NCBI GenBank assembly: GCA_947685225.1
Contig: CANTUV010000010.1
Span: 5,518,001-5,582,000 of the forward strand
Origin: Garcia nutans
Lineage: Eukaryota; Streptophyta; Magnoliopsida; Malpighiales; Euphorbiaceae
Reading direction: 5' to 3'
DNA: 64,000 nt
Part shown: positions 1 to 11,918 of the stretch, one piece after another
Layout: each line of letters starts with the position of its first letter
Numbering within the stretch: the first letter of the stretch is position 1
The notes under the pieces: model-generated
The model's input: only the letters and a program-made list of their open reading frames with translations
Databases searched by the model: none
What the model was told of the DNA's origin: nothing
Position numbers and translations under genes: made by a program

Positions 1-621
1 TTAAGGATCATGACCAAGTCTGAGCTCCAAATCTAACTGATCATCTTCTGTTTTTTCTTTATTATCATCATCATTATCATCCAAATCCACATGAGAAGGA
101 CCAATTTGCAAGCTTAGATTTCTTCTCCAATCCACTTGGAAATGATTTAAAAGCTGAGGATTTTGCACATACAAATCATCACTAAATTGTTCATGTGGAG
201 ATCTAAAACCCCATCGAGTATTTTTACTAGTACTAGTTGATGCCGCCGGAATAAATGTTTGATAATTTATAAGCATCTCATGATGATGAACTGTAGAAGA
301 ATAGTGATAATGGTTATGTGGATATGGTGATGTTCCTCTTATATTGGCATAATGATCATAATCATTATGATCATTTTCATCAATTTTGAACGATGAAGAA
401 ATCGAGTTAGGCCTAGGCTTTACTCTGTCTTTTCTATGAATATTCATATGACCACCCAAAGCTTGAGCTGTAGTGAACCCTCTTTTGCAAAAAACACACT
501 CATAGGAGCGACCTGTTCCCATTTCTTTACCACTGGATCTTCGATTATCGGTTTCTTCTTCTTCTTCGTCTTCTCCGTAGCTCAAGGTCTTGGAGGAGTC
601 TTCATGGAGGTTTGATTCCAT
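1..621 (-). CDS. Single C2H2 zinc-finger EAR repressor, TAC1-like
   Basis: Complete single-exon frame of 206 residues from ATG (619-621, minus strand) to TAA at the window edge. Residues about 39-63 form one plant C2H2 finger, YECVFCKRGF...QALGGHMNIHRKDR, with the QALGGH signature. The N-terminus is acidic (EDEEEEE), the middle is His/Tyr-rich, and the C-terminus ends in LDLELRLG, an EAR-type (DLN/LxLxL) motif that in this family recruits TOPLESS-class co-repressors. This layout (acidic N-terminus, one finger, EAR end, about 200 aa, no intron) matches the SUPERMAN/TAC1 subclass C1-1i, expected to act in the nucleus as a DNA-binding repressor. HMNIH followed by KDR, and little sequence before the finger, favour a TAC1/LATE FLOWERING-like assignment over SUPERMAN itself; the exact orthologue is uncertain. 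A second gene of the subclass lies at 14415-15068 in the same orientation. Confidence 0.9.
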   Translation of the reverse strand: MESNLHEDSSKTLSYGEDEEEEETDNRRSSGKEMGTGRSYECVFCKRGFTTAQALGGHMNIHRKDRVKPRPNSISSSFKIDENDHNDYDHYANIRGTSPYPHNHYHYSSTVHHHEMLINYQTFIPAASTSTSKNTRWGFRSPHEQFSDDLYVQNPQLLNHFQVDWRRNLSLQIGPSHVDLDDNDDDNKEKTEDDQLDLELRLGHDP

Positions 622-1714
622 ATCAGATAGATAAGCTAAGGCTATAATTAAGAATAAAGGAAAGCTTCAAGAGAACGACGTCTCACTATCAATTAATGGT
701 AATTATTATGATCAGTGAGGAAGATAAATAAAAGGGGAAGGCCATGGCTAAGTGAGAGTTCTAATGAAGAGATGTGATGAGTATTTTTGGGAGAACTATT
801 AAGAGAGATCAAAAAGTCTTTTAGATTTTTGTTGGGAGAGGTTTTGTGAATTTGCCGGCCATTAGTGGATTCAATTCTTTGATTTTCAGACAGTTTATTA
901 TTATTATATTTTTTAATTACATATGAAGTGAAAGAATATTTAAGATTTAAACTTGAAATTTAACCGGAAACAGCATAATCCACCAAGCACCAACATATAG
1001 ATGATTTTTTTTTCATTTTTTTAATGATAAAGAAAGCCATAATTATTCTTTTTCGATTTGTGTTTCCCTTTGTATTATTACTATTATCAATTGCACTTTT
1101 ATAGCTTTCATCTGCATAGGCTGTCTTAACTCGGTCTCTCTTCATTTTATCATATCTCTTTAACTATATATGTATTTGTTTGAAGTAGTTTGATTTTGAA
1201 TTTTTAATTTTTCTTCTAGTAAATTCTATATTTATGAGAACTTGAATCGGAGAGATTTCAATTATAAAATGATTTTAATATTATTTAACTAAAAATTTGT
1301 TAGTAATTTTTGTCCTCTTTAACTATAAGATAACTACTAAATTATATTACAAATTAATGAGAAAATAATTATATATATATATATATTTCAGAAATAATTT
1401 TATATTAAATGCACATCTATTACTTGAAAATTTTCGCATTTGTTGGTAATGAGTATAGGTAAGTTAATTAAATTTACATAGACTTGGTAAACCTATTCAC
1501 ACTATGGGATATATTTCTTAAGGGATGCCGACTTACAAGTTAAATTAAGGCCAATGTAAAGTATGTTATTATATGAAAGAAATGTTTCTTATTTTTTTAT
1601 TGGATTCATGAAAGCTTCATTTCTTTGCTCAAGAGACAATAGAGAATAAATATTCAATATTTATTAGCCACTTCCATCACTTTTACATTCTGCATAAGCA
1701 TCCCTTTTACATTA
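622..1714. other. Upstream region of the TAC1-like gene; no gene seen
   Basis: This should contain the promoter and 5' untranslated region of the minus-strand zinc-finger gene. I see no confident TATA box or other site. The only open frame of note (960-1145, minus) is a low-complexity chance frame. A (TA)n run lies near 1371-1386. Confidence 0.5.
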
Positions 1715-2478
1715 TGCATAAGCAGGGGCGGAGGGAGGAGGTTATGGGGGTAATGACCCCCTCCCCCCTCCCATCTTATATGCCCATAATATATACATAT
1801 AAATATATGTATAAATATATAAATTATATAAGTTATGTATTATAAATTATAGTTATAATTATATTGTATAATTATAATTTATATATATATAATTAACATA
1901 ATTATAATTTATAAATATATAATTTATAATTTTTATATATAATTAACATAATTATAATTTATATATATAATTTACATTATTATAATTATAAAAATAAATA
2001 TAATTTATAGTTAAATAACATATATAATTTATGTAAATTATAAATATATAATTTAAATTATTGTAAATATATATAATTATATATATATAAATTATTGACT
2101 TTTTTTACACTATATATTTCTTTTTTTATTTTTAATTAGTATGTATTTAGAGTTTTATGATTACAAATTTATGTTAATGTTAAAATTTTATAATTTGATT
2201 ATGAAGTGGGTAAAACTAATATTCTTCTTTAAAATAGTATTTTTATAAAATTTAATTTAATAAAATTCTCTAAATAAATTAATATATCCAAAAATTAAAT
2301 AAAAGACATGTAAAAAGTTTAATAAAATTTTAAACTTTAATAAATAATATAAAATAAAAAATTTAAAATTTACTATAATATTAAATATTTAATTTTATTT
2401 TTAATTTGCCAGTAATTTTTTTTACTTAAAAAAATTTAATCTCTTTATATAATTTTTGGTTCTGCCACCGTGCATAAG
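1715..2478. mobile_element. hAT-like MITE with 8-bp target duplication
   Basis: The element body is 1723-2470 (748 bp). It is flanked by the 8-bp direct repeat TGCATAAG at 1715-1722 and 2471-2478, the duplication length typical of hAT transposons. It begins CAGGGGCGGAG and ends CTGCCACCG, whose reverse complement CGGTGGCAG pairs imperfectly with the start. The inside is GC-rich at the left end (G/C runs at 1727-1775), then nearly pure A/T, with no coding capacity, so it is non-autonomous. A related, inverted copy lies at about 7788-8392. A third TGCATAAG at 1691-1698, just upstream, belongs to the target and is not part of the duplication. Confidence 0.7.
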
Positions 2479-4972
2479 TACATAATTAAGTAATTTCCAA
2501 TGAGAAGACAATATCAGTTTCCAATTATCTAAAATATTAATAAACATATGAGAAAAACAAACGTATTAATAGGCGAAAATGCAGTCATTAATTGTTTTAT
2601 ATTTTTAAGTTAGATTATTATTATTATTACTACTGCCACATAAAATTTTTAGCAGAATTTAAATTTAATTTTATAATTTTTATAAAAAACTCTTCCATCA
2701 AACTTGAATATTATTTATTAAATTTTAAAATTTTTTGAATTTTTTACATATTCTTTTTATTTAAATTTAAATATAATATATTTTTTCACAATATAAATTA
2801 ATTATATATGATACTAATGGAAGGTACTATTTCAAATTTTTTTCTTTTGATTATTTAAGATGAGATTCTTAGATATTAATTGTCACTCTATATAATTATA
2901 TTATATTAAAAATTCCATAATTATTCAAGAATTAGAATTGTGATATTTAATTTTTGTTTTTCATTTTTTTACTGCATCATCACTTAAAGATAATATTGTA
3001 ATAATATACATATAAAACTATTCTTGGTAAATTATTTTTATTATTATTTTATTTATTTTTAATTCAATATTAAATATTTTGCAAGAACAATATTTTAATT
3101 CGTTATCCATTAATATATTTTATAATATGAAATTAAATTTAGGTATGGATATAATTTTTTCTTTAAATATTCGCCAACTTATGGTGAAATATTTTTTTAA
3201 TACTTTATTAGAATATCAATTGTTTAACAATTTTGAATTAAATATTAAACTTTTAATTGTAAATTAAAAAATTAATTCATTACAAGTAAGGTTAAAAATA
3301 TAGAATTAAACTTAATTAATTGCAATTGAGATTTTATAGTTATATTATTATTAATTATATAAAAATAAGAATTCATTTTGTATTATTTTTATTTTTGATA
3401 ATTTTTTAATTATATTTTATCTAATATATTTTTTACATATTTTGTTCATTGTATAATATGTAGCATATGCAATTTCTTTTTTTACATATATGTAAGTTTT
3501 ATTGAATATATAAATACTTTATATATTTTTTCATTTATTAATAAATAATATTATATAATTTTATTATAATATAAAATATGTACAATTTTTTTTTTTGAAA
3601 AAAAAATCACATACATGTTATAAAAACTTGCACAATATAAGTCCTATTTAATTGTTAATTAAATTCAACTCACCAATTAATAAAGCCATTAGTGAAGTCA
3701 AGGAAGTTACAAATTTAAGTTCTTTACCAAAAATAAACAAACATGTTTTAGAATTATTAATTCGCATATGATAACGAAATAAGATGTTATAATTACTACA
3801 GCTATCAGCTTTCATCACATTCTTGACGAAATATGCAGGAACCTTCCTATATAATATAATGGTGAATAAGATACAGTTTACTTTTTGTATCTTCTCTTTG
3901 TCTTTAATTTCTCGTATATGCATATCAGCTTTTTAATTAATCTTTTACAATTTTTAAGAAAATAAAATCAGCTTTTTTTAGGCTGAAAAATGGAGAATAC
4001 ATCAACTTCATGCCATCACAATCAACATCACATAAATATTTTTGTCTTAATTAGGTGTTCCAATTTTTTTTTTTTATAATTAGTTTGCTACATATTTTGA
4101 TTATTATCACCGGCTGCTATATTAATCATATTTTATAATTTTATGAAATTAAAATTAACCATTATGCATAATTATTATTAAAGTTTCTATTGTTATACTA
4201 TAGCATCTTATAAAATTCACTAGACTTTGATCAACCTATCATTTAATTATATAATTATAGCGGAGGCGATTACATATACGGAACTATACCTTATATTATT
4301 TTTTTGGATATAACATTTTTATATTATTAATTACATATGTTAAAATATTGAAATATAATTATATAACTAATCTCCCTTCTCCGCTTATTTTATGATTTGT
4401 GCAGTATACACAAAACACATTTGCACACACGTGCGAAGTGCAGGCCAAAGAATATATTTTTTTTTATTTTTTTTGCAAATAATATATTTTTATTAGTAGT
4501 AGTTATAATACTAGTTTGGAAATGAAGTTTGCATGAAAAATGGAAAATACCGCACGTGACTTGTGAGCAAATCCATCATTAAATAATAAAACAGCATTGC
4601 ATATTAATTAATTGCGTCATCTGTTATATATAACATAATTTATTCACAAATTCAGTTAAAAAAATTTATTCACAAAAAATAAGCTATTTTTCTCCCTTTA
4701 AATTCTTTTCACACTCCCAATATCTCGTTTTAGAATACTTAATACATTTATAAGTTGGTTATTATTATTAATAATTTTTCTCAAAATAAATAAATTTATT
4801 TTATAATCTTATAATTTTTTTTAAAAAATATGCTAAATGTTACCATCTTAAAAATGGATTTATTAAATGTTGTTAAACTATATTTCCAACTCAACAATTA
4901 TTATACGTTCAATTTTTTAATTATATAAATTATCCTTATAATAAATGTTATATTTTGTCATATATATAAAAT
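2479..4972. other. AT-rich intergenic DNA; no gene seen
   Basis: I see only A/T-rich low-complexity sequence with homopolymer runs. The open frames here (for example 3079-3267 plus and 3648-3923 minus) have AT-driven composition (I, N, K, F, L, Y) and no recognisable motif, so I treat them as chance. Confidence 0.5.
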
Positions 4973-5635
4973 AATTAATTTTATTATTACCTGAAAACGG
5001 CTTTTTTAAAAAAAAATTATTGTTTATAGAGGCAAATATTATTTTATATATGATAAATATTCTTTTTGTAATTTTAGAATATAATAAATTCATAATTAAA
5101 AAATAAAAGATATATAAATTACAATTTATCGACAAATTTACTTTTCAGGTCAAATCATTATTTAAATACAAATCATTATCTTTATTTTCAAAAATATTTT
5201 AAAATAATTTATTTGATATTTACGAATGATTTTCATTAATTTAAAATACACTAATAGTAATAAGCATAACTTACAAGGTGAAAATTGCACTTATATACTT
5301 ATTATAAAAAAGATATATAGTTAATAAAATTTATTTATAATAAGTAGCGAATGTCAATTTTTTTCAGAAAAGAATATTAGAATGAATAAAATGATCTACA
5401 AGAGTTTTTTTTTTCCTTTTTTTTGAGGTAAGAGTTCATGTTGATATTGTACACTTGTTTTTTTTTTTTTATTTTATTAAACATGAAATGATTAAAGCTA
5501 GCAAATTTATATGCTAAATTGGATTGGTATAGTGTTATTTTATTTTATCAAATTTGAGATATGGTCTCAATTGTATGTATATATATATATAAGTTTTATT
5601 TAGAAAAAGAAATATAATATATAACATAATGCCAT
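4973..5635. repeat. Tandem segmental duplication, copy 1
   Basis: About 663 bp that are repeated in direct orientation at about 5650-6463. Both copies start AATTAATTTTATTATTAC and share, in order, the same non-repetitive words, such as the segment around GATATATAAATTACA and the late segment GGATTGGTATA followed by ATGGTCTCAATT. They have diverged by many substitutions and small indels. No gene is carried. Confidence 0.75.
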
Positions 5636-5649
5636 TTCCTTTAGAAAAA

Positions 5650-6463
5650 CAATTAATTTTATTATTACATGAAATCGTACTTTTTTAAAAAATTATTATT
5701 TATAGAGTCAAATATTGTTTTATGATAAATATTATTTTTTTAATTTAGAATATAATAAATTCTTAATTAAAAATAAAAGATATATAAATTACAGTTTATC
5801 TACAAATTTACTATTTATGTCAAAAATAAATTTTTATTTAAATACAAATCATTATTTTTTATTTTTAAAAATATTTTAAATTAGTTTATTTGATATTTAC
5901 AAGTGATTTTCATTACTTTAAAAATATACTAATTAATAGTAATGAGGAAAACTTAATAGGTGAAAATTGTGAACCTTTTTTTTTATAAAAGATATTATTG
6001 TTATTATTAATAGGATGGGGAAAATATATATTCGTAGGACCAAAGACTACCCAGTATAAGGAAAAAAAAAAGAGGACTGTCACAACCCAAGCCAAACCTA
6101 AAAAGCCCCATAAATATATGAAAAAATTCTAAAACATCAGAGAATTACAGTCGAGACAAATAAGAAATGAGAAAACAAGAAAATTGCGAACTTTGCATAT
6201 ACTTATTATAAAAAAAAGATATATCTACAAGATTTTTTTTAGGGAAGAGTTAATGTTGATCTTGTTATACTTTTTTTTTTGTTTTTAACATGGAATGATT
6301 AAAACAAGTAAATTTATATGCTAATTAAAATGGATTGGTATAATATTATTTTGTTTTATCAAATTATAGACATGGTCTCAATTTTATTATATATTATCTT
6401 CCTTTCGAAAAAGAAATGTTATATATATATATATATATATATGTATATAACATAATGTCATAT
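5650..6463. repeat. Tandem segmental duplication, copy 2, interrupted
   Basis: Direct repeat of 4973-5635. It is longer because a roughly 200-bp sequence is inserted at 5978-6178; with that removed the two copies align end to end. The boundary on the right is blurred by an expanded (TA)n run at about 6420-6446. Confidence 0.75.
5962..6194 (-). mobile_element. Small retroposed insertion inside duplication copy 2
   Basis: The insert (5978-6178, 201 bp) is absent from duplication copy 1. It is flanked by 16-bp direct repeats, 5962-5977 and 6179-6194, GAAAATTGYGAACYTT, with two C/T differences. Its left edge is a T run, which is an A-rich tail if the insert is read on the minus strand. A poly(A) tail and long target duplication are hallmarks of LINE-mediated retroposition, so this is a SINE or a retroposed transcript fragment. 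I do not recognise the family and saw no clear pol III boxes. Confidence 0.6.
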
Positions 6464-7787
6464 CGTGTGCAACATCAGACAAGACATCCTACTCATTGCC
6501 TTTGACATATTCCGTTACGTTTACATTGACAATTATCATAAAAAAATGTTGTAGTTTTTCTAACCATATAAGAAATTTTAATATTTAATTTTCTTCTTGT
6601 GGGTGACAAAAAGGAGGATGGTGGTTCAATATATCACTACCAGACATTACACATAAAATCATTAGCTAAGTTTTAGTTTTTTCTGATATTAGAATTTTGT
6701 TTTCAAGTATCCTCATTTTCATTATTTACTTTTTTTACCAGAGATTTAGGGTTATTTTTATATATATACTTGACCAAGTCTACAAGAAAAATTCAAGAGG
6801 AAGAGTACTCTGGGGCCGATAACAGGAACAATAAGGACAGTGGACAGACAACTACGCAAGTAATATATACATTTAGTTTTATTTCTCTACCAAACCATTT
6901 ATCTTTTAGTTTCATTAATTTTTCTTAATTATTTCCCAATTGTTATTTAGTGAGAATTATTCATATTTGGTGAAATTGATTTCTCAACTTTTCACTGATT
7001 GTATTTGTTCTGTTGGCAGCCTATTATATATAAACAGATTCATATTTGGTTAAGGATAAAATTTTCTTCTTGCCTGCTGTGTAGGAGAACTCTTGCTGTC
7101 CAGACGTGACAGCATGTAATAATACGCAGCAGCAAACATTATTATATTTTTTCAAAATTAATATTTACTTTATAATTAATCATAATGTCTTTGGGCTTGA
7201 AAAACATATATAATGGATGTTGCATGTGTCCATACATGAGTAGTATATCTACTCTTCTAGGTTTTTTTCCTTTAATGATTGAATTTGGCTTTCTTTTATT
7301 ATAAATCAATATATTAATTGTTGTTATATATTTATATATAAATACTTTTTTTTTTCTTCTAATATTGAAGTTTAACAATAGATATTAAGTCTAACGACAG
7401 CAATCGCTTCTCAAATTTAAAAGTGATTTAGTTAAAATTTTAATAAGCAATTAAATGAGGTTGTTAAAATTTTATATATACGATTTTAAATTCACTGATC
7501 ATGCTAAAATGAATATACTATGTATGATTACACACGCATGTATATAATTCATAAAAAAATTACTTTATATAAAAAAAATGATTATAATAACTAAATAATT
7601 ATAGATTTCCATTTATATATTGTTTTACAAGTGTTCTCCACGGGTCTGATTATATTTTGAAAACCTTACAGAATTTCTTATTATTAATATTAATATTTTT
7701 GAAAGTAATAGGATCACTTTCATAATATTTAATGGACCACTAATTAATGTATATAAAAATTCTAAAGTAAGTCAAAATTTTAATACT
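6464..7787. other. Intergenic; no gene seen
   Basis: Mostly A/T-rich. Two short GC-richer patches (about 6795-6860 and 7080-7135) stand out, and the first is followed by GTAATAT and later TTGGCAG, which could be splice-like. I cannot derive a coding frame from them. An unrecognised non-coding transcript is possible but unsupported. Confidence 0.4.
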
Positions 7788-8398
7788 AGTGGCGAAATTA
7801 AGGCTTGAATGAAGGAGGACAATAAATACAATCGAATAAAAGATAAATATTTAATATTTAATATTATAGTAAAATTTATATTTTTATTAAAATTTTTGCA
7901 TGTCATTTTATTTTAATTCTCGAATCTGTTAATTTTTTTAAATAATTTTTTTAAATTAAAATTTTAAATTACTATTTTAAATGAGAACATTAATTTTATT
8001 CAATTTATAATCAAATTATAAAATTTTAGTATTAATCTAAATACCTAATCACAAAATTTTAAATATCCACTAATTAAAAAAAACATACATAATATAAAAA
8101 AGCCAATAACATATATATAAATTATATATATTTATATATAAATAGATAATTTATATAATTATAATTATACACATTTATATATAATTATTTAATAATATAT
8201 ATAAAAATATATAATTTACATAATTATAATTATATATATTTATAATTACATACATTTATATATAATTATATAATAATTTATATATATATTATTTGAATAT
8301 ATATATATATATATATATGTATAAAACAAGAGGGAGGAGGGGAGGGGGTCCATTGCCCCCCTAGGACCCCCCCCCCCCCCCCCCCCCCCGTGACATAT
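7788..8398. mobile_element. Inverted relative of the 1723-2470 MITE, with a 23-bp C run
   Basis: The left end, GTGGCGAAATTAAGG (about 7790), resembles the reverse complement of the right end of the 1.7-kb MITE. The right end has the same kind of GC-rich block in inverted order (about 8331-8389), including 23 consecutive C at 8367-8389. The middle is A/T-only. Possible imperfect 8-bp flanks are TAATACTA on the left and ATATACTA on the right. No coding capacity. Confidence 0.5.
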
Positions 8399-8984
8399 AC
8401 TAATTAATCAACTTAAGAGCGGTCCCTGATTTTTCATATATAGAATTAATTTTACTACTTATGCATTGGATTATTATAAAAAATTTGAAAACTGTGTACT
8501 ATGTATTGCCTTTTTAGTGGTATTAGCTAGAGTTTTCTGCAATCTCAAATTCAACTACAAGTTAGAACTAAAATTATATTAACATAAAATAATCATGAGA
8601 GCTTGCCAGCTTGAGAAGAAGAGGGTAAGCAGGGGCGGTCAATCCATGAACCCGGTTGGGTCAATTCAAGGGTGTATATATATATAAGAAACCAATATAA
8701 AATTAACCTTAATTCCTTGCAAAATTTTCTAGTCAACCATTTGAAGTTTACGATGAAGTTCCCAATTTATTAAATTCAATTCAAATTTGATTGCTTAATT
8801 AACAATCTGCAAATTAATAAGAAGAAGCCGTAACATGTAAGGTCTTCTAAGTGAGAATTTAAATCATCATTTGATATACATTAATTTTATTATGTTTAAA
8901 GCAAATAAGAAGTCAATTAGAGTTTTATATTTTTAATTTTATGAAATTAATTTTTCACTAAAAGGTTTTATTTTTAGTGTGTCC

Positions 8985-9180
8985 GTTTGGTATCTGAGAT
9001 TTTAACTCGATTAATCCGGACTTGACCCGCATAGCACACCTAGTAATGACGAATTAGTTTTTCAGCGGGAATAGCTGCATATACAATACTGTGAGTTTGA
9101 GGCTCGAACTCGCAATCTGCTTAAGTGATATTGAATCGTTTATCACTCGGACCAACCCTGTTAATCCTGATAGATTTATT
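8985..9180 (-). mobile_element. tRNA-derived SINE-like repeat
   Basis: Read on the minus strand, this contains GGTTGGTCCGAGTGATAA (box A-like) followed about 40 bp later by GCGAGTTCGAGCCTC (a good pol III box B), then a unique body. The spacing and order fit a tRNA-derived SINE. No folded tRNA cloverleaf is intact, so it is not a tRNA gene. The ends and target duplication are not clear to me. Confidence 0.5.
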
Positions 9181-9239
9181 TTAATACCCTATGACTCTTC
9201 AATTCTCTTCTTTTATTGATTGGTGGACATATATTTCTA

Positions 9240-9880
9240 AAATCTGATAAAGATTCTTGACCGTCTAAAAATCAGTTATCTATGCTGACATATTTGAAAA
9301 GCTAGAAATAACTTCTGATTTGAAAGTATCTCCCACGATCCCAGGGATACAGTAGACAAGGCATGCTTATCCTCTTGCTATTTTTATGGATTCTTCGGAA
9401 GCTCACACTTTCCCTGTTGCTACCACAAGTCAGAGATCTCTCCATACTCAACCATCCTCTCCACCCCGAGTAGATGGCAGGGAACTCAAAATTAACTCTA
9501 ATACTACTTATTCTCAATCAAATAGATTTGATGTAATCATTAGAAATCATGAAAGGAAGCTCTCTGATGGAGACCCAACCTCTGTGATTAAAAATGAAGT
9601 ACATGCTTTTATGGATTGCAGTGTAAAAAGACCGTTCTCTCAATTTATCCGCTTCTTGTTCTGAAACATACCGTCTTCTATTAATTAAAGCGATTAACGA
9701 AGTAGATTCATGCCCTTAGGATATAAAATTTTTTGCCTTGAATATAAGAAAAGAGGCTAGGAACAATCTTTTTTGTTTATTTTCTCATGTTCTTGGAACT
9801 TATAATAAGATTACATATTGGATTGATTCGGCTATCCAAAACTCTTCTTTGAATTCAAATTGTCAGTGAACCACCCTCCT
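9240..9880 (+). pseudogene. Degenerate coding remnant, possibly LINE ORF1
   Basis: This GC-richer island in A/T-rich DNA has a 92-codon frame at 9386-9664 (plus) with protein-like composition (SSEAHTFPVATTSQRSL...PPRVDGRELK...SNRFDVI...). Further broken coding-like sequence continues to about 9880. The 'SNRFDVI' segment after a Ser/Pro-rich stretch is reminiscent of the C-terminal part of plant L1 LINE ORF1 proteins, but the match is weak and from memory. No intact gene. Confidence 0.3.
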
Positions 9881-10075
9881 CAACTAGGGGAGTTATCGTA
9901 GTATGATGGAAATTCAATTTAATGATATATCTATTTTTTGATAAAAAAAAATTGATGAAATTAATTATTATATTTGTTTAAACATAATTTTTAAGAAAAT
10001 TGATGAAAACTTATAAATAAACTTTAAATCTAACAAAGTTCCAAAACAATAAATTTTTTAAAATAATTCTACTGA

Positions 10076-10850
10076 GCTAAATGCCCGGTTATATGTAAAC
10101 TGTGAATTGAACTGTGAATAGTCGATTTAGTTCATTGAATCGAATCAAAACAAAAATAAAGTTCTACTTGAAATCAAAATTAATCTATAAAAATTCAATT
10201 CAAATTTTTAATTTCTTGAACTGAAAACGGCTAGCTGAACAGTTAAAAATAAAAAAAATTAATATATATTTTAAAATATGTATATATTTTAATATATATA
10301 ATATTAATACATATATTAATTTTTAATATATGTATATTAAAATTATATATAATTTTTAGTTTAAAATTAAAATTTTAAAATTAATTTTTTTTTATTTTTT
10401 TCTTACACTTCAATATAATTTCAATCTTAAATATGTAAAATTATATATATAGTTAAATACATATATTTAAAATAAAAAATTATATTTTTAAAAATTTTCA
10501 TTATTTATTATTGTCATTAGTACTTGTTATTAATAAACTAATAATAATTATTATTAATTTATAATTATTTTTTAATAATTAATATTATTAGGTTTAACTT
10601 AATTAATATTATTAAATTTATGAGTCAATGTTTAATCTCTTGAAAAATATTATCAAGTATGGTTAATTTTGTAAAAAATATATAAATTTAAAACAATAAT
10701 AATAAATCAATTTAAACAGTTAATTCAAACCGAAATCGAAACCAATACATTATTTAATATCTAAATCTTAACTGAATTGATTTTTACCAGCTAAAAATTA
10801 AATATACTAAAATCGACCGTTCTAGTTAACTGAACCATAGCCATAGTTAA
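10076..10850. repeat. Dispersed TIR repeat (family A), inverted copy
   Basis: About 775 bp with GC-richer ends and an A/T-only core. The right end contains ACCATAGCCATAGTT, whose reverse complement matches the start (CTATGGCTA) of the copy in myosin intron 4 (27551-28262). Internal words such as CTTACACTTCAATATAATTT are the reverse complement of words in that copy. It is therefore the same family in opposite orientation. Non-coding. Confidence 0.6.
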
Positions 10851-11247
10851 TTGTATTTTGTTACTGAAAGGTTTATGCTAGGATGTTTAAAACTAAAATT
10901 TTCTATTAAAAGAAATAGAATCATGAACATTTTGAATAACCTAAATGAGAATGTGAAATATATGTTTTGTATGAGAGTACTTTGAAATATTTTTATGGGA
11001 CTTTATTGGATCAGAAGGCCGTATATGTTTTGTATTGCTTTTGTTGTGGAGATTTTCCTTTTATGATACATGTATATATATTTTTTAAAAATATTTTATA
11101 ATTTTTAAAAAACTCAAAAACATAGCAATTTTATAAGCTCTATTTATGCGTTTAATTGCTAAATTAGATGTATACCATGCTAAATGTTACAAATTGGAAA
11201 TATATTCTTAAAAAAATTTTCCCCTATGTACAAAGTCTTTAAAAAAA

Positions 11248-11918
11248 AAAGGATTTTTCAAAAATACCCTAAAAATAATTTTTTTTAAAAAATACTCTTT
11301 TTTAATTTTAATTTCAAAAATATCCTTTTTTCAACTTTCAATTTTAAAAATATCCTTTTTTAAGATATATTTTTAGTATATATTTAGTATATTAAAGGTA
11401 TATTTAATTTTTAAAAATATATATTAAAAATATATTTAGTATATTAAAAATATAAAATATTTTAAAAAAAATTAAAAAATATGATACAGAGTGTAATTTT
11501 TTTTTTAAAAAAAAAAAACCAATGTAGAATAACCAGGATCTGGGTATGGGCTATGTTAAAATCTAGCTTATTTGGGCTGCAATGTGGTACGTTCATTTAT
11601 AATCTTGGGCCGATAAAATGGAAACTATACCCTTGATAATTTTTAAGAGGAAATTACGTTATATATCCCTTTGTAAACTTTTTTTTTTCGAAAAACACCC
11701 TAAGTATTTTACTATATTTTTAATATACCAAATATTTAATAAATGTAAACCTCTAAAAGTGGAGTATATCTTTAATATATTAGTTTTTTACTATAGATAT
11801 ACCAGTGAAAAATAGATATTTTTGAAATTAAAAGTTAAAAAGTAATATTTTTGAAAAAAATAAAATTGAGTATTTTTAAAAATAATTTTATTTTGGGAGT
11901 ATTTTTAAGAAATCTTAA
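11248..11918. mobile_element. MITE with long terminal inverted repeats
   Basis: The left end reads AAGGATTTTTCAAAAATACC. The right end, reverse-complemented, reads AAGATTTCTTAAAAATACTC. The similarity continues inward for roughly 100 bp on each side (phrases such as TTTCAAAAATATCC recur). The inside includes a short unique GC-richer segment (about 11530-11640). It has no coding capacity, so it is a non-autonomous inverted-repeat element of uncertain superfamily, possibly Mutator-like. Confidence 0.5.

Noticed and set aside
960..1145. 61-codon minus-strand frame upstream of the TAC1-like gene
   Set aside because: Low-complexity Lys/Asn-rich frame with no motif, in A/T-rich DNA; most likely chance.
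8985..9180. Functional tRNA gene on the minus strand
   Set aside because: Box A and B-like sequences are present but no cloverleaf, anticodon arm or acceptor pairing can be made; SINE-like instead.
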